64,000 nucleotides of DNA from Thermoleophilaceae bacterium. GTDB lineage: Bacteria; Actinomycetota; Thermoleophilia; Solirubrobacterales; Thermoleophilaceae. The stretch is taken from assembly GCA_030447725.1 (NCBI GenBank), contig JAUJOQ010000001.1, positions 519,422 to 583,421 on the forward strand. Reading direction: 5' to 3'. Below, in pieces: positions 61,177-64,000 of this stretch (within the stretch, counting starts at the first letter, position 1; each line of letters starts with the position of its first letter). The translations under genes were made by a program, and so were the position numbers. The notes beneath the pieces were generated by a model. It saw only the letters and a list, made by a program, of their open reading frames with translations, searched no databases and was not told where the DNA came from.

Positions 61177-61640
61177 GTGATTCTCGAGACTGCGCGCCTC
61201 CTTCTACGCCCTCTCGCGATCGCTGATATCGACGAGTTCGTCGCGCTCCACGACGATGGCGAAGTCACGCGCTTTATCCAGCGGCTCGACCGGCCTGCGG
61301 CCGAGGAGCGCCTCCAGTTCATTGAACGCGAGTGGCTCGAGCGCGGCCACGGCATGAGCGGGCCTGAGTACTGGGGACAGTTCGATGAAATCGAGGTCGG
61401 CTGGGTGCTGCGTCGGGACGCCTGGGGGCACGGATACGCGACCGAGGCCACGCGGGCCTGTCTGAACTGGAGGTTTGCCTCGCTGGAAGGGCCGTACTTC
61501 CCCGCGATGATCCATCCCTAAAACGAGGCATCGGTCCAGCTGGGCGGCCGCTTGGGATGTCACGTCTTCCCGCGACTTCTGCTTTGGGGACCCAGTGGTC
61601 GTCTTCTCGCTTAACCGCGGCGACTGGTGGATCACTCAGC
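61177..61640 (+). pseudogene. GNAT acetyltransferase with premature stop and frameshift
   Basis: GTG 61177: VILETARLLLRPLAIADIDEFVALHDDGEVTRFIQRLDRPAAEERLQFIEREWLERGHGM...EIEVGWVLRRDAWGHGYATEATRACLNWRF reaches MIHP and a TAA at 61519-61521. The codons after the stop still read NEASVQLGGRLG, where GNAT proteins have PxNxxSxxVxE(K/R)LG, and a further shift gives FGDPVVVFSLNRGDW. So the stop interrupts the gene about 40 residues early. The codon looks like GAA changed to TAA. Confidence 0.75.
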
Positions 61641-61655
61641 GAGCCTAGGCTCGCT
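61638..61655. other. Perfect 18-bp palindrome after the GNAT pseudogene
   Basis: AGCGAGCCTAGGCTCGCT is its own complement. It follows the probable original end of the acetyltransferase. It may be a terminator hairpin without loop or a protein-binding site; no T run is present. Confidence 0.4.
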
Positions 61656-61725
61656 CCCGCTTCGCGATCAGGAGTGGCGCCACCCACGTTCCGGCGCTGC
61701 TGTTTTCGACGCAAGCGGGAGCGCA

Positions 61726-61900
61726 TCAGCGGTGCGCTGTGCCGCTCAGCCAGCTCAGCACGTCCTCGGCGAGTAGAGCCTTAGCCGTCGGCGTCGCGCT
61801 CGCCGGTGGTGGGCGCTCGAGCAGAAGCTGGAAGTACTCGGCGAGCAATTCGCCGGGCAGGGCATCGACCTTCTCGCGGATCGCATCCGGTGTGTCGGCG
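61726..61900 (-). pseudogene. C-terminal fragment of an unknown gene
   Basis: A minus-strand frame reads DTPDAIREKVDALPGELLAEYFQLLLERPPPASATPTAKALLAEDVLSWLSGTAHR and stop. It has the look of a real protein end (charged helix, aromatic turns) but no start nearby and no family I can name. Could be a leftover of a gene removed by a deletion. Confidence 0.3.
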
Positions 61901-62222
61901 ATCCGGATGGCGGCCGACGCCGGCTGACTTCATCGAGGCGGCGCGATCACGGAGGGAGATACCTGGTCCGCCCGCTGGGATCCGCCTCAACGGGTAGCCA
62001 GAGCGCACCTGTCGGCGGAAACGCGATTCCCACGGCTACCGAGGCGCCGAGCCAAAGGAGCCAGAACAGGACGAGGGAGGTCCGACTCTCTCTCATGCGG
62101 CCTGGGCAGCCCCGAGTAGCTCGGTGACCGCTTCGATGTCTGATGTCTTTGAAGGCTCAACACCCGCTTGCATCATCTAGCCGCTTCTGGCTGTGGAGCC
62201 TGCACCGGGGTACTCTCGCGCG
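61901..62222. other. Upstream region of the second cyclase gene, no gene seen
   Basis: About 320 bases without a coherent frame. A short hydrophobic minus-strand stretch is present near 62030-62090. No promoter can be assigned with confidence. Confidence 0.35.
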
Positions 62223-63560
62223 GTGCAACCGAAGACCCGCTACGCCCGCAACGGTGAGGTGAGCCTCGCCTACCAGGTCTTCGGGGAGGGAGGGCTTGAT
62301 TTGGTGTTGGTCACCGGATGGGTGACTCCGATGGATTCGTTCTGGGAGGAGCCCCGCCACGCTGAGTTCAATGAGCGGCTGGCCTCGTTTGCGCGAGTCA
62401 TCTGGATGGACAAACGCGGGACAGGCCTGTCCGACCGAGTCTCACTGGACCGCCTCCCGACGCTCGAGGAGCGGATGGACGACGTTCGCGCGGTCATGGA
62501 CGCCGCGGGCTCTGAGCGCGCGGCGTTGTTCGGCTTGTCTGAGGGCTCGCCCCTGTGCGCCCTCTTCGCCGCCACCCATCCAGAGCGCACGGCTGCCTTC
62601 GTCTCCTACGGCGGCTTCCCCAGGCAGATCTACGACGAGGACTTTGAGTGGATGGCCGACCGGGAGGCGCTCGAGGACTTCGCTGAGGGGTTGCGCGAGG
62701 CCTGGGAGGACATCGGGGGCCTGTTGGAGCTCTGGGCGCCCAGTGCCGCCGACGAGCCCGGCGCCAAGGAGCGTTTCGGGCGTGGGTGGCAGCGCGGTGC
62801 GAGCCCCGCCGCGGCGGGCGCGTGGCTTGAGATGTCGATGGACGCCGATGTCCGCGACATCCTTCCGGCCATCCGCGTGCCGACGCTCGTCCTCCACAGA
62901 GTCGAGGACATGATCATTCCGTCGGAGTGCGCCAGGTACATGGAGCGGCGGATCCCCGGTGCCCGCCTCGTCGAGCTGCCAGGCGTGGATCATCTCTGGT
63001 GGTATGGCGATCACGACGCCCTGCTTGATGAGGTGGAGGAATTCCTCACCGGGGCGCGGCGAGCGCCCGAACCCGATCGGATTCTGGCAACGGTGCTGTT
63101 CACGGACATCGTTGGCTCGACATCGCGGGCGGCGGGCCTAGGCGACCGGAAATGGCGAAAGCTCGTCGAGCGACACGACGAAATCGTGCGGTCGGAGCTC
63201 CAGCGCTACCGCGGCGAGGAGATCAAGACGATGGGCGACGGCTTCCTCGCCACGTTTGACGGCCCGGCTCGCGCGATCCGGTGCGCGTGCGCAATACGCG
63301 ACGCCATCGACACTATCGGCCTGCAGCTGCGTGCGGGGCTCCATACCGGCGAGTGTGAGCGGATGGACGGCGACATCGGCGGAATCGCGGTCGCGATCGG
63401 AGCGCGAGTCGCCGCGATCGCCGGATCCGGCGAAGTCCTGGTCTCGAGCACCGTCAAGGACCTGGTTGCCGGGTCTGGGATCAGCTTCGAGGACCGCGGC
63501 ATGCAGGTCCTCAAGGGAGTACCGGACGAGTGGCGCTTGTTCGCCGTCGCTGCTCTGTAG
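62223..63560 (+). CDS. Alpha/beta-hydrolase fused to class III nucleotidyl cyclase (2)
   Basis: 445 residues, GTG 62223. Hydrolase half: TRYARNGEVSLAYQVFGEGGLDLVLVTGW, VIWMDKRGTGLSDRVSL, nucleophile elbow ALFGLSEGSPLC and late LPGVDHLWWYGDHDALL. Cyclase half from about 293: VLFTDIVGSTSRAAGLGDRKW (metal Asp), IKTMGDGFLATFDGPARAIRCACAIRDAI and GLHTGECERMDGDIGGIAVAIGARVAAIA, ending DRGMQVLKGVPDEWRLFAVAAL. Colinear with the protein at 38.3 kb over its whole length, but without that protein's basic tail. Confidence 0.93.
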   Translation: MQPKTRYARNGEVSLAYQVFGEGGLDLVLVTGWVTPMDSFWEEPRHAEFNERLASFARVIWMDKRGTGLSDRVSLDRLPTLEERMDDVRAVMDAAGSERAALFGLSEGSPLCALFAATHPERTAAFVSYGGFPRQIYDEDFEWMADREALEDFAEGLREAWEDIGGLLELWAPSAADEPGAKERFGRGWQRGASPAAAGAWLEMSMDADVRDILPAIRVPTLVLHRVEDMIIPSECARYMERRIPGARLVELPGVDHLWWYGDHDALLDEVEEFLTGARRAPEPDRILATVLFTDIVGSTSRAAGLGDRKWRKLVERHDEIVRSELQRYRGEEIKTMGDGFLATFDGPARAIRCACAIRDAIDTIGLQLRAGLHTGECERMDGDIGGIAVAIGARVAAIAGSGEVLVSSTVKDLVAGSGISFEDRGMQVLKGVPDEWRLFAVAAL

Positions 63561-63651
63561 CCTGACAAGACCGTCGGCCAGGCCGTGCGCCTCTGTCGTT
63601 GGTGGACGAATCCGGCCGCGCTTAGCAGGTGGCGTGCCCACTGTTCCCCCC

Positions 63652-63667
63652 GGGGGGGGGGGGGGGG
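63652..63667 (+). repeat. Homopolymer run of 16 G
   Basis: C6 followed directly by G16. This is the longest homopolymer in the window. It lies between the cyclase gene and a TPR coding stretch. Length in the actual genome is uncertain because such runs are poorly read. Confidence 0.8.
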
Positions 63668-63670
63668 ACG

Positions 63671-64000
63671 CGCACCGGCGCCGAAGCCAGGAGGCCTCCG
63701 GCTGCGCACGCTATTCACTACGAGGCCGCGATCAACGCCAACAACCTCGCGGCGGTGCAGTACCGACGCGGGGGCATCGACGACGCCGAGAAACTGTCGC
63801 TAAGAGCGCTCGCTGTCAAGGAAGAGCTCCCTCGGTGCCGACCAACCCCTGAGCTTGGTGCGACGGTCGTCAATCTCGGTGTGGTGGCCGCGGGGCGGGG
63901 CAAGGAACGAGCGGCGCGCGCGCACGCTTTGAGCGGGCCCCTCGAACTGCTCGGAGACGACGTGAGCGGCGATCATCCTGTGCACCGTGCGGCCACCCAG
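63671..64000 (+). CDS. Partial TPR-repeat protein running off the right edge
   Basis: The frame from the G run to the end reads HYEAAINANNLAAVQYRRGGIDDAEKLSLRALAVKEEL...ELGATVVNLGVVA. This is the kinesin-light-chain type TPR (NNLAxxYxxxGxxxxAExLxxRALxIxEKxLGxDHPxxAxxLNNLA). In place of the expected LGADHPELG the DNA reads PRCRPTPELG, explained by two compensating indels. The start is not visible; it would be upstream, across the G run. In actinobacteria such repeats occur in regulators with ATPase domains, but no such domain is in this window. Confidence 0.55.

Overview
This is high-GC actinobacterial chromosome. The best guess is Thermoleophilia, in or near Solirubrobacterales. The support is: (i) three secreted proteins with the N-terminal pattern SPA(M/L)V...SxGGVxYAxATG followed by REIKxNT-type repeats; (ii) two fusions of an alpha/beta-hydrolase to a class III nucleotidyl cyclase; (iii) large ATPase-LuxR regulators; (iv) frequent GTG/TTG starts with 4-bp start/stop overlaps. 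The assignment is by recognition only; no search was run.

Left part, about 1-37.8 kb: dense and mostly intact housekeeping and metabolic genes. A quinone-reductase tail is followed by a DEAD-box helicase/cyclophilin/thioredoxin-like operon and a decayed PAS-GAF-GGDEF gene. Next come an EamA exporter, two HAD phosphatases, a heptad-repeat protein, an APH-type kinase, an RpiB-like isomerase, a formamidopyrimidine-DNA glycosylase and a flippase-like membrane protein. Further on are an alpha/beta-hydrolase, an LVIVD-type secreted protein, Rpe, a Tat-lipoprotein sulfatase-fold enzyme, secreted repeat proteins, a methyltransferase divergent from a LuxR regulator, ThyX and a PhoD-like phosphatase. 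The stretch ends with a proline-catabolism operon (PRODH, P5C dehydrogenase, SRPBCC), an acyl-CoA ligase, a DUF554 protein, an FAD oxidoreductase, and a metallophosphoesterase-radical SAM fusion translationally coupled to a GT2 glycosyltransferase.

Middle, about 38-58.4 kb: an accessory zone that starts next to a broken tRNA-Ala(TGC) relic. It holds the first cyclase fusion and then many frameshifted or truncated genes: glutamate-cysteine ligase, methyltransferase, tyrosine integrase, LuxR regulator, cupin, secreted proteins, an integrase-like protein, an ImmA-like protein, two ArdC anti-restriction fragments, and sigma and winged-helix debris. A few short intact genes lie among them (DUF4242-like, a lipoprotein with an allene-oxide-cyclase-like barrel, a chlorite-dismutase family protein). 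I read it as the remains of one or more integrative elements. At its right edge a T-box leader precedes an aspartyl-tRNA synthetase cut after about 48 codons and joined head-on to an alpha/beta-hydrolase fragment.

Right part, about 58.4-64 kb: a glyoxalase-like protein, a DMT transporter, two broken GNAT acetyltransferases, a dispersed repeat, the second cyclase fusion, a 16-base G run, and a TPR coding stretch that runs off the edge.

The most unusual points are: the MPE-radical SAM fusion whose first metal motif is missing; two families of short repeats that sit in frame inside or at the end of conserved enzymes (helicase/hydrolase and PRODH/P5CDH); the T-box chimera; and the sulfatase-fold lipoprotein with Thr in the nucleophile position. 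Many frameshifts could be real decay or base-calling errors. They cluster to the right of 38 kb, which favours real decay for most of them, but several lie in G-runs and need read-level checking.
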